Assembly (NCBI RefSeq): GCF_012933545.1
Contig: NZ_JAADJU010000005.1
Location: forward strand, 248,001-312,000
From: Rouxiella aceris
Lineage (GTDB): Bacteria > Pseudomonadota > Gammaproteobacteria > Enterobacterales > Enterobacteriaceae
DNA: 64,000 nt
Direction of reading: 5' to 3'
Part shown: positions 17,631 through 27,431 of the stretch, in pieces
Layout of the letters: each line of letters starts with the position of its first letter
How positions within the stretch are numbered: the first letter of the stretch is position 1
Notes under the pieces: model-generated
Told to the model about the DNA's origin: nothing
The model's database searches: none
Seen by the model: the letters and a program-made list of their open reading frames with translations, nothing else
Translations under genes and position numbers: made by a program

Positions 17631-19362
17631 CAGCGGCATCATCCGCTTACAGGGGCTGATGAAAAACTTCTCTGAACGGGGTAAACCCGCGGTAGCGAGC
17701 CTTGAATGTGAAATCCACCCGGGGGGAGTCACCGGGTTGGTGGGGCCTGACGGCGCAGGGAAAACCACGCTAATGCGTATGCTGGCAGGCTTGATGAAAC
17801 CTAGCGGGGGAAGTGCACAGGTCATAGGCCTCGACCCAATCAAAGATGGCAGTGCCCTACACGCCGTTGTCGGATACATGCCGCAAAAATTCGGGCTGTA
17901 TGAAGACCTGACGGTAATGGAAAATCTCACTCTGTACGCAGACCTGCGTGGAGTGACGGGCGAGGAACGTAAAAAAACATTTGCGCGACTGCTAGAATTT
18001 ACTTCCCTCGGTCCCTTTACCTCGCGCCTTGCCGGCAAACTTTCCGGCGGTATGAAGCAGAAGCTAGGCCTCGCCTGCACACTGGTCGGCCAACCTAAGG
18101 TTCTTCTGCTCGATGAGCCCGGCGTCGGCGTCGACCCCATTTCGCGACGCGAGCTGTGGCAGATGGTGCACGAACTGGCAGGTGAAGGGATGCTGATCCT
18201 GTGGAGTACTTCGTACCTCGACGAAGCCGAGCAGTGCCGCGAGGTGCTACTGCTGAACGAAGGCGAACTGTTGTATCACGGAGCGCCAAAAGAGCTGACG
18301 CAGAAAATGGCCGGGCGTTCGCTGCTGGTGAATCACGGGGGAGAAAACAACCGCAAGCTGCTTCAACGGGCGCTGAAATTGCCGCAAGTGAGCGACGGTG
18401 TGATCCAGGGGCGTTCCGTACGTCTGATACTGGCAAAAGACGCCACTATAGAAGAGCTGGCACAAGCATTGGATCTGTCTCTGGAGCAAATAACACATAC
18501 CGTCCCGCGTTTTGAAGATGCGTTTATCGAACTGCTGGGCGGCACCGGCACGAAGGAATCACCGCTAGGAAAAATACTGCATACGGTGGAAGGCAGTTCC
18601 GAAGAAACGGTGATTGAAGCCAAACAGCTCACAAAGAAATTTGGTGATTTCGCAGCGACTGACCAGGTCAATTTTAGCGTACAGCGCGGCGAGATCTTCG
18701 GGCTGCTTGGGCCGAACGGCGCGGGTAAATCCACGACGTTTAAAATGATGTGTGGGCTGCTAGTGCCAACCTCTGGCAAGGCGCTGGTGTTGGGTATGGA
18801 TCTGAAAACCAGCTCCGGTAAGGCCCGTCAGCATCTGGGATATATGGCGCAGAAGTTTTCGTTGTACGGCAACCTGACGGTTGCACAAAATCTGCGTTTC
18901 TTCTCAGGGGTGTACGGGCTTCACGGCAAGGCGCAGGACGACAAAATTTCCCGTATGAGCGAAGCGTTTAACCTCCAGCCGATATTTAACAGCTCGACAG
19001 ATTCCCTGCCACTCGGCTTCAAGCAGCGCCTGGCGTTGGCCTGCTCACTGATGCACGAGCCGGATATTCTGTTCCTTGATGAACCCACGTCTGGCGTTGA
19101 CCCGATTACACGGCGAGAATTTTGGTTGCACATCAACAATATGGTTGAAAAAGGCGTAACCGTGATGGTCACCACACACTTTATGGACGAGGCGGAATAT
19201 TGCGACCGTATCGGGCTGGTGTACCGTGGCAAGCTTATCGCCAGCGGCACGCCGGACGATCTCAAACAGCAGGCGGCAGACGACGAGCAGGTCGATCCAA
19301 CCATGGAACAGGCATTTATCACGCTGATAAACAAGTGGGATAGGGAGCACACGCATGAGTGA
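17608..19362 (+). CDS. ybhF: ABC exporter ATPase with two nucleotide-binding domains, YbhF
   Basis: This 584-residue cytoplasmic protein has tandem ABC domains. The first has Walker [10 protein letters not shown], signature LSGGMKQ and Walker B VLLLDEPG. The second has Walker [10 protein letters not shown], a degenerate signature LPLGFKQ and Walker B ILFLDEPT. It powers the YbhS/YbhR permease pair, which in E. coli exports drugs such as tetracyclines and also Na+/Li+. An alternative start at 17617 (MNSDDSG) removes three residues. It overlaps ybhS by 8 bases. Confidence 0.92.
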   Translation: MPSMNSDDSGIIRLQGLMKNFSERGKPAVASLECEIHPGGVTGLVGPDGAGKTTLMRMLAGLMKPSGGSAQVIGLDPIKDGSALHAVVGYMPQKFGLYEDLTVMENLTLYADLRGVTGEERKKTFARLLEFTSLGPFTSRLAGKLSGGMKQKLGLACTLVGQPKVLLLDEPGVGVDPISRRELWQMVHELAGEGMLILWSTSYLDEAEQCREVLLLNEGELLYHGAPKELTQKMAGRSLLVNHGGENNRKLLQRALKLPQVSDGVIQGRSVRLILAKDATIEELAQALDLSLEQITHTVPRFEDAFIELLGGTGTKESPLGKILHTVEGSSEETVIEAKQLTKKFGDFAATDQVNFSVQRGEIFGLLGPNGAGKSTTFKMMCGLLVPTSGKALVLGMDLKTSSGKARQHLGYMAQKFSLYGNLTVAQNLRFFSGVYGLHGKAQDDKISRMSEAFNLQPIFNSSTDSLPLGFKQRLALACSLMHEPDILFLDEPTSGVDPITRREFWLHINNMVEKGVTVMVTTHFMDEAEYCDRIGLVYRGKLIASGTPDDLKQQAADDEQVDPTMEQAFITLINKWDREHTHE

Positions 19363-20491
19363 GCATTCAATAGTCTCATGGAGGCGAGTACGCACCCTCT
19401 GCGTGAAGGAAACGCGCCAGATTGCGCGTGACCCGAGCAGTTGGTTAATTGCTGTGGTGATCCCTCTACTGCTGCTTTTTATTTTCGGCTTTGGCATCAA
19501 CCTGGATTCAAGCCGCCTGCACGTCGGGGTTCTGCTGGAACAGCAAAGTGAAGAAGCGCTGGCTTTCGCTCATACCATCAGCGCTTCGCCCTTCATTCAG
19601 CCTACCATCAGCGATAACCGCCACGAACTGATTCAGCTTATGCAGGGGGGAAAAATCCGCGGCATAGTGGTTATCCCTACAGACTTTGCGCAGAACATGG
19701 CGCGCGCCGGGGGTACAGCGCCGGTTCAAGTGATTACCGACGGCAGCGAACCGAACACTGCAAACTTTGTGCAGGGCTATGTCGAAGGGATCTGGCAGAT
19801 ATGGCAACAGCAGCGCTCGGAGAGCCGGGGTGAAAGCGTCGAGCCACTGATTGACGTGCAACAGCGTTATTGGTTTAACCCTGCTGCTATCAGTCAGCAT
19901 TTCATTATTCCGGGGGCGATAAGCATCATTATGACGGTTATCGGTGCCATTCTGACATCGCTAGTCGTGGCGCGTGAGTGGGAACGAGGCACTATGGAAG
20001 CCCTGCTTTCAACGCAGATAACGCGTACCGAGTTGTTGCTGAGCAAGTTGCTTCCCTACTATGTGCTCGGCATGCTGGCAATGCTACTGTGTATGGTGGT
20101 TTCGGTATTTATTCTCCGCGTACCCTACCGCGGTTCGCTGCTACTGTTATTTTTGATTACCAGTCTGTTTTTGCTCAGTACGCTTGGTATGGGTCTGCTG
20201 ATTTCGACTATCACTCGCAACCAGTTTAACGCCGCTCAAGTGGCGCTGAACGCTGCATTTTTACCTTCCATCATGCTCTCGGGCTTTATCTTTCAGATCG
20301 ACAGTATGCCAGCGATTATCCGCGCGGTGACTTATATCATACCGGCGCGCTACTTCGTGAATACCCTGCAAACCCTGTTTCTCGCGGGAAATATCTCCAC
20401 AGTGCTGGTAGTTAACGTACTGTGTCTAAGTGTCTCGGCGACGATGTTTATCGGCCTGACGGCGTTGAAGACCAGACGTCGTCTGGATTAA
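19355..20491 (+). CDS. ybhS: ABC-2 type permease YbhS
   Basis: This 378-residue inner-membrane permease has the ABC-2 layout: one N-terminal span ([17 protein letters not shown]), a large periplasmic domain (about 50-180), then five spans with [29 protein letters not shown], the coupling-helix motif of this family. It pairs with YbhR. Its start codon lies inside the end of ybhF. Confidence 0.92.
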   Translation: MSEHSIVSWRRVRTLCVKETRQIARDPSSWLIAVVIPLLLLFIFGFGINLDSSRLHVGVLLEQQSEEALAFAHTISASPFIQPTISDNRHELIQLMQGGKIRGIVVIPTDFAQNMARAGGTAPVQVITDGSEPNTANFVQGYVEGIWQIWQQQRSESRGESVEPLIDVQQRYWFNPAAISQHFIIPGAISIIMTVIGAILTSLVVAREWERGTMEALLSTQITRTELLLSKLLPYYVLGMLAMLLCMVVSVFILRVPYRGSLLLLFLITSLFLLSTLGMGLLISTITRNQFNAAQVALNAAFLPSIMLSGFIFQIDSMPAIIRAVTYIIPARYFVNTLQTLFLAGNISTVLVVNVLCLSVSATMFIGLTALKTRRRLD

Positions 20492-20500
20492 GGGAGAGTT

Positions 20501-21607
20501 ATGTATCATCGACTATGGACATTAATTCGCAAAGAACTGCAATCCCTGCTGCGCGAGCCGCAAACCCGTACCATTTTGATTTTGCCGGTGGTGTTGCAGG
20601 TGCTGCTGTTCCCGTTTGCTGCCACGCTTGAGGTCACTAACGCCACCATCGCGATTTACAACCAAGACAATGGCAGCTATTCCGTGGAACTGACACAACG
20701 TTTTGCACACGCCAAAGCTTTTAGCCATCTGCTGCTGTTAAAAAGCCCACAGGAAATCCAGCCAACCCTCGATAAACAAAAAGCGCTGCTGCTGATCCGC
20801 TTCCCGGCAGATTTCTCGCGCAATTTGGCAAGCAAGCAGCCAGCTAAACTGCAAATTATCCTTGACGGTCGTAACTCGAACAGTGCGCAGATTGCCGCCA
20901 ATTACCTGCAGCAAATTGTGAAAAACTACCAACTAGAACTTATGACTGGTCAACCGAAATCGGATAACAGTGAGCTGGTAGTACGCAATTGGTATAATCC
21001 AAACCTGAACTACAAATGGTTCGTGGTGCCGTCGCTTATCGCCATGATAACGACCATTGGCGTAATGATTGTGACTTCGCTGTCCGTTGCTCGTGAACGT
21101 GAACAGGGCACGCTCGACCAGCTCCTGGTGTCGCCGCTTGCCACCTGGCAGATATTTATTGGCAAAGCCATACCCGCGCAGATTGTCGCCATTGCACAGG
21201 CCACTATTGTGCTCGCTGTGGGAATATGGGGCTATCAAATTCCCTTCTCTGGTTCGGTCTTACTGTTCTACTTCACCATGTTGATTTACGGACTTTCGCT
21301 GGTGGGATTCGGGCTGCTGATTTCTGCTCTAAGTTCGACGCAGCAGCAGGCATTTATTGGCGTATTTGTCTTTATGATGCCGGCGATCCTGCTTTCCGGC
21401 TATGTCTCACCTGTAGAGAACATGCCCGTGTGGTTGCAAAATCTGACGTGGATAAATCCTATCCGGCACTTCACGGACATCACAAAACAGATTTACCTGA
21501 AAGATGCGAGTCTGGACATTGTATGGGGAAGCCTGTGGCCGCTACTGGTGATTGCTGCTATAACCGGCTCAGCGGCGTACTGGATGTTTCGCCGCAAAGT
21601 TGCCTGA
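20501..21607 (+). CDS. ybhR: ABC-2 type permease YbhR
   Basis: This 368-residue paralogue of YbhS has the same topology and coupling motif ([28 protein letters not shown]). It completes the YbhGFSR exporter. It begins 9 bases after ybhS, preceded by GGGAGAG, and ends the operon; no terminator stands out, and a truncated AraC-like gene follows on the opposite strand. Confidence 0.92.
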   Translation: MYHRLWTLIRKELQSLLREPQTRTILILPVVLQVLLFPFAATLEVTNATIAIYNQDNGSYSVELTQRFAHAKAFSHLLLLKSPQEIQPTLDKQKALLLIRFPADFSRNLASKQPAKLQIILDGRNSNSAQIAANYLQQIVKNYQLELMTGQPKSDNSELVVRNWYNPNLNYKWFVVPSLIAMITTIGVMIVTSLSVAREREQGTLDQLLVSPLATWQIFIGKAIPAQIVAIAQATIVLAVGIWGYQIPFSGSVLLFYFTMLIYGLSLVGFGLLISALSSTQQQAFIGVFVFMMPAILLSGYVSPVENMPVWLQNLTWINPIRHFTDITKQIYLKDASLDIVWGSLWPLLVIAAITGSAAYWMFRRKVA

Positions 21608-21615
21608 TCTGTCAA

Positions 21616-21865
21616 TCAAATGATGGCGATCGAGGCAGTTGGTGGTTTTGAATCGATTGCGACCTTTCTTACCCGTTGTCTTCGCCAGAGGTTGTCACGC
21701 ACATTGATGACTTTACGCAGATAAGCGATATCCTTCAGCGGTAGCAGACCAAAGATGCAGGCGTACTCCCGGTTAAACTGGGACACACCCCTGTATCCCA
21801 CGTGCTGGGCAACAAAGGTCACGCTTGGTTGTTTGTCTAATAACATCGTGCTGGCATCCCTCAGG
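21616..21865 (-). pseudogene. AraC-family regulator, C-terminal fragment
   Basis: About 75 codons encode the last helix-turn-helix of an AraC protein: MLLDKQPSVTFVAQHVGY, then SQFNREY..IFGLLPLKDI. The N-terminal sensing domain is gone, and IS256-family transposase sequence begins within 30 bases of the break. An insertion or deletion by that element probably truncated the gene. Confidence 0.75.
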
Positions 21866-21888
21866 TATCTTTTTCAGAGGGGATGACA

Positions 21889-22086
21889 ACTATTCTGACA
21901 CTGAGGGTCCCGACAGACGACTCGGTACGAAAAGTTATTTATCTGGTGATCAAGGATGCGTCGAAAAAATGGAGTATGCCGATCCAGAACTGGCGGCTGG
22001 CGATGAGCCGTTTTATTATCGAGTTCGGTGACCGCCTGAGCGATCACCTTTAATACGGTGGCAGTTACACAGAATTATTTACAGGG
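21889..22086 (+). mobile_element. IS256-family transposase 3' remnant and IS end
   Basis: The frame from 21889 to 22053 encodes LTLRVPTDDSVRKVIYLVI..ASKKWSMPIQNWRLAMSRFIIEFGDRL, the C-terminus of an IS256/IS285-type mutator transposase. The downstream CAGAATTATTTACAGGGTC, ending near 22086, resembles the terminal repeat of these elements. Everything upstream, including the DDE catalytic region, is missing, so it is inactive. Confidence 0.75.
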
Positions 22087-22763
22087 TCGTAAAATGCGTG
22101 AAGTGCGCCTTAACTCGAAGGTCTCTGTTTTCAAAGGGTAAATAGATTTAGCTAAACAGCTCGAAAGCGCCATCTCTCTGGTCGTAATGGCATTGGCATG
22201 TGATTACCCGAAGGCGTCCCTCTCGAATCACCAGGACATTGGCATGTGGCTTAAAGCAACGGTATAACGCCGGTATACTAGATCGCCGCGGTATCACTTT
22301 TCAAGAGCTATTCATTTTCAATCGGGATAGAAGGAATAGCAGCAGCTATCTACTTTACAAAGAGCGGTATACCAGACGTAGTTGTTCTATATCCGAAAAG
22401 AAACATTATAGTAAATCAGGCTAGCCATTCTTTATGCAATAATTGAATGTGCAATTATTTTTTTTGCTATGGTAATATTAAATATTTAATGAATCTGTAA
22501 TACGTATCCTTTTGTAATTGTGTAAATAATTAGCATGCTGTTTTTTGTCATTTAATCATTAAAAACAATACATTAAAAATAACAATGTTAATCAATGAAT
22601 GAAAAATAAAATTCATGGAAATACAAAATCACCCTCATAAATAATAAATTACACATATGTATTTTTGTTTTTCAATATTTTTAACTTTAATAAAGAAGTT
22701 CATCAAGTAGCTTTTGGGTACTCTGTTTTTTTCTCATGTTTTTATTACTCTTAAGGATGGATT
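22087..22763. other. AT-rich gene-free stretch before the Gly/Asn-rich genes
   Basis: No convincing gene or RNA is visible. The base composition becomes strongly A/T-rich after about 22430, with many TTTT/AAAA tracts, as expected for H-NS-bound acquired DNA and for the promoter of the secreted-peptide cluster. AAGGATGG at 22753 is the ribosome-binding site of the next gene. Confidence 0.5.
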
Positions 22764-23081
22764 ATGAGACATAAAAAAATTACGATTGTTTTAGGTATTA
22801 TCCTTTTCTCTGTAGCCCGACTATCTGCTGCTGCTCCCCAGCATGTTTCCCTGGTATCTACTTACTCCGATCATCCCTATGTGTTAATAGGCGATTCCAA
22901 TGGTAGTAATGGTGGGAATGGTGGTTCAGGAGCGAACTCAAATGGCGGGAATGGCGGCAATAGCAATAGCAGCGGCAGCGATAATGGTAACGACAGCGGT
23001 GATGACAACGGTACAGGGAATGGTTCTGGTGATAGCAACGGTAGCGGTGGCGATAGCAACGGTGGCGGAGACGGCGCTTAA
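22764..23081 (+). CDS. Secreted Gly/Asn/Ser-rich mini-protein 1
   Basis: This 105-residue protein has a clear signal peptide (residues 1-24, cleavage near LSAAAP). A short unique segment (QHVSLVSTYSDHPYVLIG) is followed by about 60 residues of low-complexity Gly, Asn, Ser and Asp (GGNGGSG, NGGNGGN). I know no family for it. It is the first of three neighbouring genes with the same plan, which suggests tandem duplication of a secreted or surface peptide. The base composition of the repeat is much more GC-rich than its flanks because of GGN codons. Confidence 0.7.
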   Translation: MRHKKITIVLGIILFSVARLSAAAPQHVSLVSTYSDHPYVLIGDSNGSNGGNGGSGANSNGGNGGNSNSSGSDNGNDSGDDNGTGNGSGDSNGSGGDSNGGGDGA

Positions 23082-23154
23082 TTAGCAAGCGGATTTTTTC
23101 TATAAATGGCCACTTTATACTTGTGTGGCCATTAACTAAAAGGATGTCAGGTAT

Positions 23155-23577
23155 ATGTTAAAAATACGAAATTTATTATTCCTTTTACCATTTTCTTCTG
23201 GCCTTTTTTTTTCCATACCAATATTAAGCTTTGCAAATACGCAGGTAGCCGTTCAGCTGTCTTCCTGTGAAAGCCTAAATGGCCAGGATGGACAAGTAAA
23301 CTCCCCTAACGGGAAGAACGGCAAAAACGGTATTCCAGGCACAGAATGCTCGAATGGCGGAAATGGCGGAAATGGTGGCAACGGAGCCTCCACTGGAGGA
23401 AATGGAGGAAACGGCGTCGGAGCAACTCAGGGCTCGCATCATCAGCACCATAAACCACATAAAAAAACTGATACGAGTGCTAACGGAGGCAATGGTGGTA
23501 ACGGAGGCTCTTCTGACAATGCAGCAGGGGGGAATGGTGGGAGCGCAGGTAACAATGACCAGACTCAACCTTTATAA
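23155..23577 (+). CDS. Secreted Gly/Asn-rich mini-protein 2
   Basis: This 140-residue protein has a signal peptide (cleavage near SFANTQ), a unique region with two cysteines (SSCESLNGQDG, GTECSNGG), and GGNGGNGG blocks interrupted by a histidine/lysine patch (HHQHHKPHKK). The His cluster suggests metal binding, but function is unknown. AAAAGGATG precedes the start. Its 3' end overlaps the start of the third gene by 23 bases. Confidence 0.7.
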   Translation: MLKIRNLLFLLPFSSGLFFSIPILSFANTQVAVQLSSCESLNGQDGQVNSPNGKNGKNGIPGTECSNGGNGGNGGNGASTGGNGGNGVGATQGSHHQHHKPHKKTDTSANGGNGGNGGSSDNAAGGNGGSAGNNDQTQPL

Positions 23578-23827
23578 ACGTTGCACGACACTGCTGAAGT
23601 ATGCCTCATTCACGTTCGCATTCGTTGCGTATAGCATTTCTGCTGTCCCCATTCAGTCAGCCTCACCTGATGTATTTACACTCTTTGTAGCTGATGGCGG
23701 AAATGGAGGAAATGGAGGAAATGGGGGGCCAGGTAATGCAGGAGGTGACGGGGGAGACGGTGGTGACGCAGGCACCGGTAACAACGCAAACGGCGGCAAC
23801 GGTGGCAGTGGAGATAACTCCTCCTGA
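23555..23827 (+). CDS. Secreted Gly/Asn-rich mini-protein 3, with a stop inside its repeat
   Basis: From ATG 23555 the frame gives a signal-like N-terminus (LLKYASFTFAFVAYSISAVP) and then GGNGGNGGNGG. A TGA at 23825-23827 ends it after SGDNSS, but the same frame continues past the stop with GNGGNGGNGS and runs to a TAA at 23963. The repeat was therefore once longer, and the present protein is probably truncated. It shares the plan of the two upstream genes. Confidence 0.6.
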   Translation: MTRLNLYKRCTTLLKYASFTFAFVAYSISAVPIQSASPDVFTLFVADGGNGGNGGNGGPGNAGGDGGDGGDAGTGNNANGGNGGSGDNSS

Positions 23828-23915
23828 GGGAATGGCGGTAATGGTGGGAATGGTAGCACTGAACGCACAGGCGATGGATATGCCGGTGAAAATGACCGTG
23901 GCAGTCCCCGGGACA

Positions 23916-25181
23916 ATGGAGAGTCTTCAGCAGCGTATCATTACCACATCTCAATCAGCAGCTAATGCACCATTGTATGAGATATCGGTCTCTGAATTAT
24001 CGCTGGTCGGGCGGCAAAACGGTGGAGTGGTGATGCGGGCCACGGAGGCGGAGCTGGCGAAGTTTAACGAGCTGGGGCAACGAGTGGTCAGCGGCGATGG
24101 CGTAGGGCTGATAATGGGGGTCGGGCTGCAGGCGATTCAGATGTATGGCTGGCATGCGCTGCAGGAGCGGTTGCATCGGGAAACCGGAAACGAAGTGGAT
24201 GTGACCGCCGATGTGACCATGAGTACCCTGTTGATGATGGAGGGGTTTACCGAAATGCTGGGCTTTGCGACCAAACTGGCGATTAAGGAAAACTGGCTGG
24301 TACTGAGCAAGTCGGCGCAGGTGCCTTTCGGGGGGCGGTTGGGCGGGGTACTGGGCGGAATTGCCGGGATTGTTGAGGGGATCAGGGACGGAATTCATTC
24401 CTATGAATCCTATAACGATGCTGGAAAATTGTATAAATACTCCGCAGGAGCTTCTATTGTTGGCTGAATTATTGCTACTGTCTCCGGAGGCTTAGGTTTG
24501 TTTGCCCGGACATCCACGACAGCCTCCGGTCTTTTGGTGTTAGGGCCGGCGGGCTGGGCTGCATTACTTTTACTGACGGGAGCTGTCTGGGCCACCAAAG
24601 CCAACACACTGCGCAGCACGCCGTTTGAAATCTGGCTGCGGCGTACCTGCTTTGGTATTCCCAACGGGGCGATTAACGCCCTGCCGGTGTGGCATGCGGA
24701 GAGCCAGACTGACCTGACTGCCGCCCTGGCTAATTACCTGGCTATCCGCAGCGGGATGGTGGCTAACGTGGCTTTCGGTGGCACGACTCCGATTCAGTCC
24801 GTGCCATATAGTCGGATTGAGCTCCGGGTGGCCCTGCCGGGCTGGGATGCTGCCAGGGGAGGCTGGTCAGTTACGGTAACCAGTGACAGTGATAACCGGG
24901 TGCTGTTTTCTCAGTCGCAGAATGCGCCTGGTATGGCTGACCATCAGCAGAGTGTCCGGGCTTCAGAGAGCTATCCGGGTATGCATCAGGTCAGCCCTGA
25001 CGGTACTGCACTGGTGATACAGGGCCACATCTGGGTGGCGCAGAGCCGGACACCGGGTGTAACGATGGTGGCAGACTACTGGATGGACCGCACGGACCCC
25101 GGTACCCGGATGGGGCTGACGGTCAGCGCGGAGCCTTCCTGGGTGAACAGTGACACCACCGAACAATGGAGAGTGAAGTGA
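23916..25181 (+). pseudogene. Type VI secretion effector, C-terminal remnant with in-frame TGA
   Basis: One continuous frame from about 23916 is interrupted only by TGA at 24465-24467. It encodes a predicted membrane-inserting glycine-rich segment (GGRLGGVLGGIAGIVEGIRDGIHSYESYNDAGKLYKYSAGAS), then LLVLGPAGWAALLLLTGAVWA and STPFEIWLRRTCFGIP. This resembles the C-terminal region of VasX/BTH_I2691-type T6SS effectors. The large N-terminal domain is missing; Gly/Asn-rich repeat sequence sits where it should be. Its last codons overlap the start of the next gene (TGATG), an effector-partner arrangement. Confidence 0.65.
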
Positions 25182-25918
25182 TGGATAACGAAAAATCCTG
25201 CCTGATTAAGCCAGTCAGGGGATGGAGTGAAGACCTGCCGGATCCGGGAGAAGAGCAGATGGTGTATCCACGACTCATCCGGGTGAATAAGATCAATGAT
25301 GTGTGGATGGAGCTTCCCCGCTATGTGAATCATGGATGGGGAGTTTTATGGTTTTCCGGTTTTGTTGGGCTAGGGTGTTTTATTTTTATTTTTCCCCTTT
25401 TTTTTCTCAGAGGTGAACAATTCGAACCGATAGGCATTTTGCTTATATTTACACTGATATCAATAATTGTATGGTGTTTCAGAACAGTGCTTTTTGCTGC
25501 AAGAGGAGCACCGGTGCGCTTTAACCGCAAGCAGCAGAAAGTGTACGTCTACGAGCAGCAACGTAGTGTGTGGCCGTGGTGGCGATGGCCGGTGAAAATC
25601 AAGGTATTTGACTGGGCAGATATTCAGGGGGAGCGGGTACAGATGGCCGGTCATGCTGACTGGGGGCATCGCATTTACTGTGCGGTCTGTGAGCCGGGAA
25701 CGTATCTGGTCCGGGACCGGTTTATCCTGACCTGGACAGAAGGCAATATCTATGATGTGTACGGCTTATGGAGCGCCTGCTGCCAGTACATGCAGGGAAA
25801 AGCGGTATCTGATAAACCTCTGCGGACTCACGTTCCACCGAGCTGGACGCCGTTTAAAACGGTGCGCTGGCCTGAGAATATGGATAAGGCTTCCAAAGCC
25901 GTGCCGGAGTGGGCCTGA
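25181..25918 (+). CDS. DUF6708-like membrane protein, possible T6SS effector partner
   Basis: This 245-residue protein has two adjacent membrane spans (about residues 58-105: VLWFSGFVGLGCFIFIFPLFF and ILLIFTLISIIVWCF). A cytoplasmic part follows with GAPVRFNRKQQKVYVYE and WDWADIQ-like blocks typical of DUF6708 proteins found beside T6SS effectors. The ATG at 25181 overlaps the effector stop (TGATG), with GGAG upstream. If the family link is right, it could be an immunity or accessory protein that outlived its effector. The gene is intact. Confidence 0.65.
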   Translation: MDNEKSCLIKPVRGWSEDLPDPGEEQMVYPRLIRVNKINDVWMELPRYVNHGWGVLWFSGFVGLGCFIFIFPLFFLRGEQFEPIGILLIFTLISIIVWCFRTVLFAARGAPVRFNRKQQKVYVYEQQRSVWPWWRWPVKIKVFDWADIQGERVQMAGHADWGHRIYCAVCEPGTYLVRDRFILTWTEGNIYDVYGLWSACCQYMQGKAVSDKPLRTHVPPSWTPFKTVRWPENMDKASKAVPEWA

Positions 25919-25937
25919 TCCCTTTTTCAAAAGGATC

Positions 25938-26787
25938 GGTAATCCCCCCATTTTTAACCACTCTGATAAATAGGATCAGTTAAGCGCTGAATATGTTGTA
26001 TTGGCGTAAAACCATTCAGGGCCATATTGGGACGTTCATGATTATAAAACCATAGCCACTGGGTGGCATATTCCTGCAGCTCATTGAGTGACGAAAATAA
26101 GTGCTGTCCCAGCCAGTCGTAGCGCACTGTTCGATAATAACGTTCAATATAGGCATTCTGCTGAGGCTTCCCCGGTTCAATAAAGTTAAGCCGGATATTT
26201 TGCTATTGTGCCCAGGTTATCAGCGTGGTTCCTGCGTATTCCGGTCCGTTGTCACAACGAATTGATGCAGGTTTTCCTTTCCATTCAATAAGTTGTTCCA
26301 GTGTTCTGACCACACGACTGGCAGGCAGTGAAAAATCGACTTCTATTGTTAATGCTTCACGATTGAAATCATCAATAATATTCAGCAAACGAACGGAACG
26401 CCCGTCAGCTAACTGATCGTGCATAAAATCCATCGACCAGTTCTCGTTGCTACCGGACGGGACACTCAGCGGTTCTGGTTTCTCACGTTTTAGCCGTTCT
26501 TCGGCATACATTTTTTTCAGGCGGCGATTTTCTTCTTCCAGTTCCTTGAGACGGCTCATCAGTGCGGCATCCATTCCGCCAAACTTTGAGCGCCATTTGT
26601 AAAAACTGGCACTGCTGATGCCATGCTCGCGGCATAACTCAGGAACCGGCGTTCCGGCTTAAGCCTGTTTAAGAATAGCGATGATCTGACTGTCGGTAAA
26701 ACGTGCTCGTTTCATAGCAATCCCCTCTGTATTCAGATTAGGAGAAAATTCTACTTATGCATGCACTGGTTTTTCGGGGGGATTACC
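25938..26787 (-). mobile_element. Degenerate IS3-family insertion sequence
   Basis: Terminal inverted repeats GGTAATCCCCCC (25938-25949) and GGGGGGATTACC (26776-26787) bound an 850-bp element. Intact IS3 elements are about 1.2-1.3 kb, so roughly 350-400 bp were deleted internally. Flanking bases do not show a matching target duplication. The right end lies only 37 bp from the island's left attachment repeat. Confidence 0.85.
25954..26715 (-). pseudogene. IS3-family transposase, deleted and with two nonsense codons
   Basis: OrfA begins MKRARFTDSQIIAILKQA, is stopped by TAA where a Glu codon is expected, then continues with [33 protein letters not shown]. The frame jumps directly to the catalytic half of OrfB ([11 protein letters not shown], then DNGPEY), which is stopped by TAG near 26205 and continues to IQRLTDPIYQSG. 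The helical linker and the start of OrfB are deleted. The transposase cannot work. Confidence 0.85.
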
Positions 26788-26824
26788 CCTCCACATCTCT
26801 TCCCAATGGCAGTTGCCTAACGCA

Positions 26825-26888
26825 AAAAAGCAAAAATCCCGCTTAAGTTTCCTTAAGCGGGATTTTCTAATTTGGCTCCTCTGACTGG
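26825..26888. other. attL direct repeat (partial tRNA-Asn 3' end plus terminator)
   Basis: These 64 bp match 58324-58388 except for one substitution and one missing A. The repeat contains the last 16 bases of tRNA-Asn and a terminator stem (CCCGCTTAAG / CTTAAGCGGG) perfect on this side. Beyond 26888 similarity to the tRNA ends. Confidence 0.9.
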
Positions 26889-27431
26889 GATCGCCTTTAC
26901 CAGTAACTGGCTAATAATTAAGCTAATCCTGAATTACCCTTTTGTCAAGACCACCAGAATGACCACCAATAGCTGCGGGTTCTATAAATCTGGTACGAGC
27001 GTTCCGCAGCATGGGTGAACATTACTGTTTTACTCTTAAAATGAAGCATAGTTAGAGGTAACGTCGAAGGCGTTTATCCTATGTGGAACTGTGTGCAAAG
27101 AGGTTTAACTGTCGGCTGAGTGTCAGGGGCGGACTCTCAAGAGTAACCATGGACCTTTACTTCTCCGCTGATGACGATACTGGGGCAGCCAGTCAGGAAC
27201 GTGTTAGATGCATAAATTACGAACGTTACACCACGTCGTGTCCGACGTGTAAAGTCTCATGGTCCACTTAGCGAGATATTTACATCAGGTTAATTTGTTG
27301 TTTTATTGAATTTTTCGAGGTATAAATTTCTAATACCCGAATCAAGATGTTAATCAAATTTTAGAGTTAATAATATTTTTACATAGATTGCTTGCCGCAT
27401 GTAAGATAACTTTAATGGAGCGTCTTTCATC
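26889..27431. other. Gene-free left end of the island
   Basis: No gene I can support. Short frames exist, but none has a plausible start and family. After about 27290 the sequence becomes AT-rich and probably holds the promoter of the FRG gene. Confidence 0.4.

Noticed and set aside
18201..18515. 104-codon plus-strand frame inside ybhF
   Set aside because: It lies in another frame of an intact, well-conserved ABC ATPase gene.
22200..22424. Open frame of 74 codons in the AT-rich gap
   Set aside because: Arg-rich, low-quality composition, no ribosome-binding site and no similarity to a known fold.
23825..23827. TGA inside Gly/Asn repeat as a selenocysteine codon
   Set aside because: No redox-type sequence context and no selenocysteine insertion hairpin visible; a nonsense change fits better.
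24465..24467. TGA in the T6SS effector as programmed readthrough
   Set aside because: The gene also lacks its N-terminal domain, so simple decay is more likely.
27083..27271. 62-codon frame near the island left end
   Set aside because: Cysteine-rich but no recognisable motif or start signal; likely chance.
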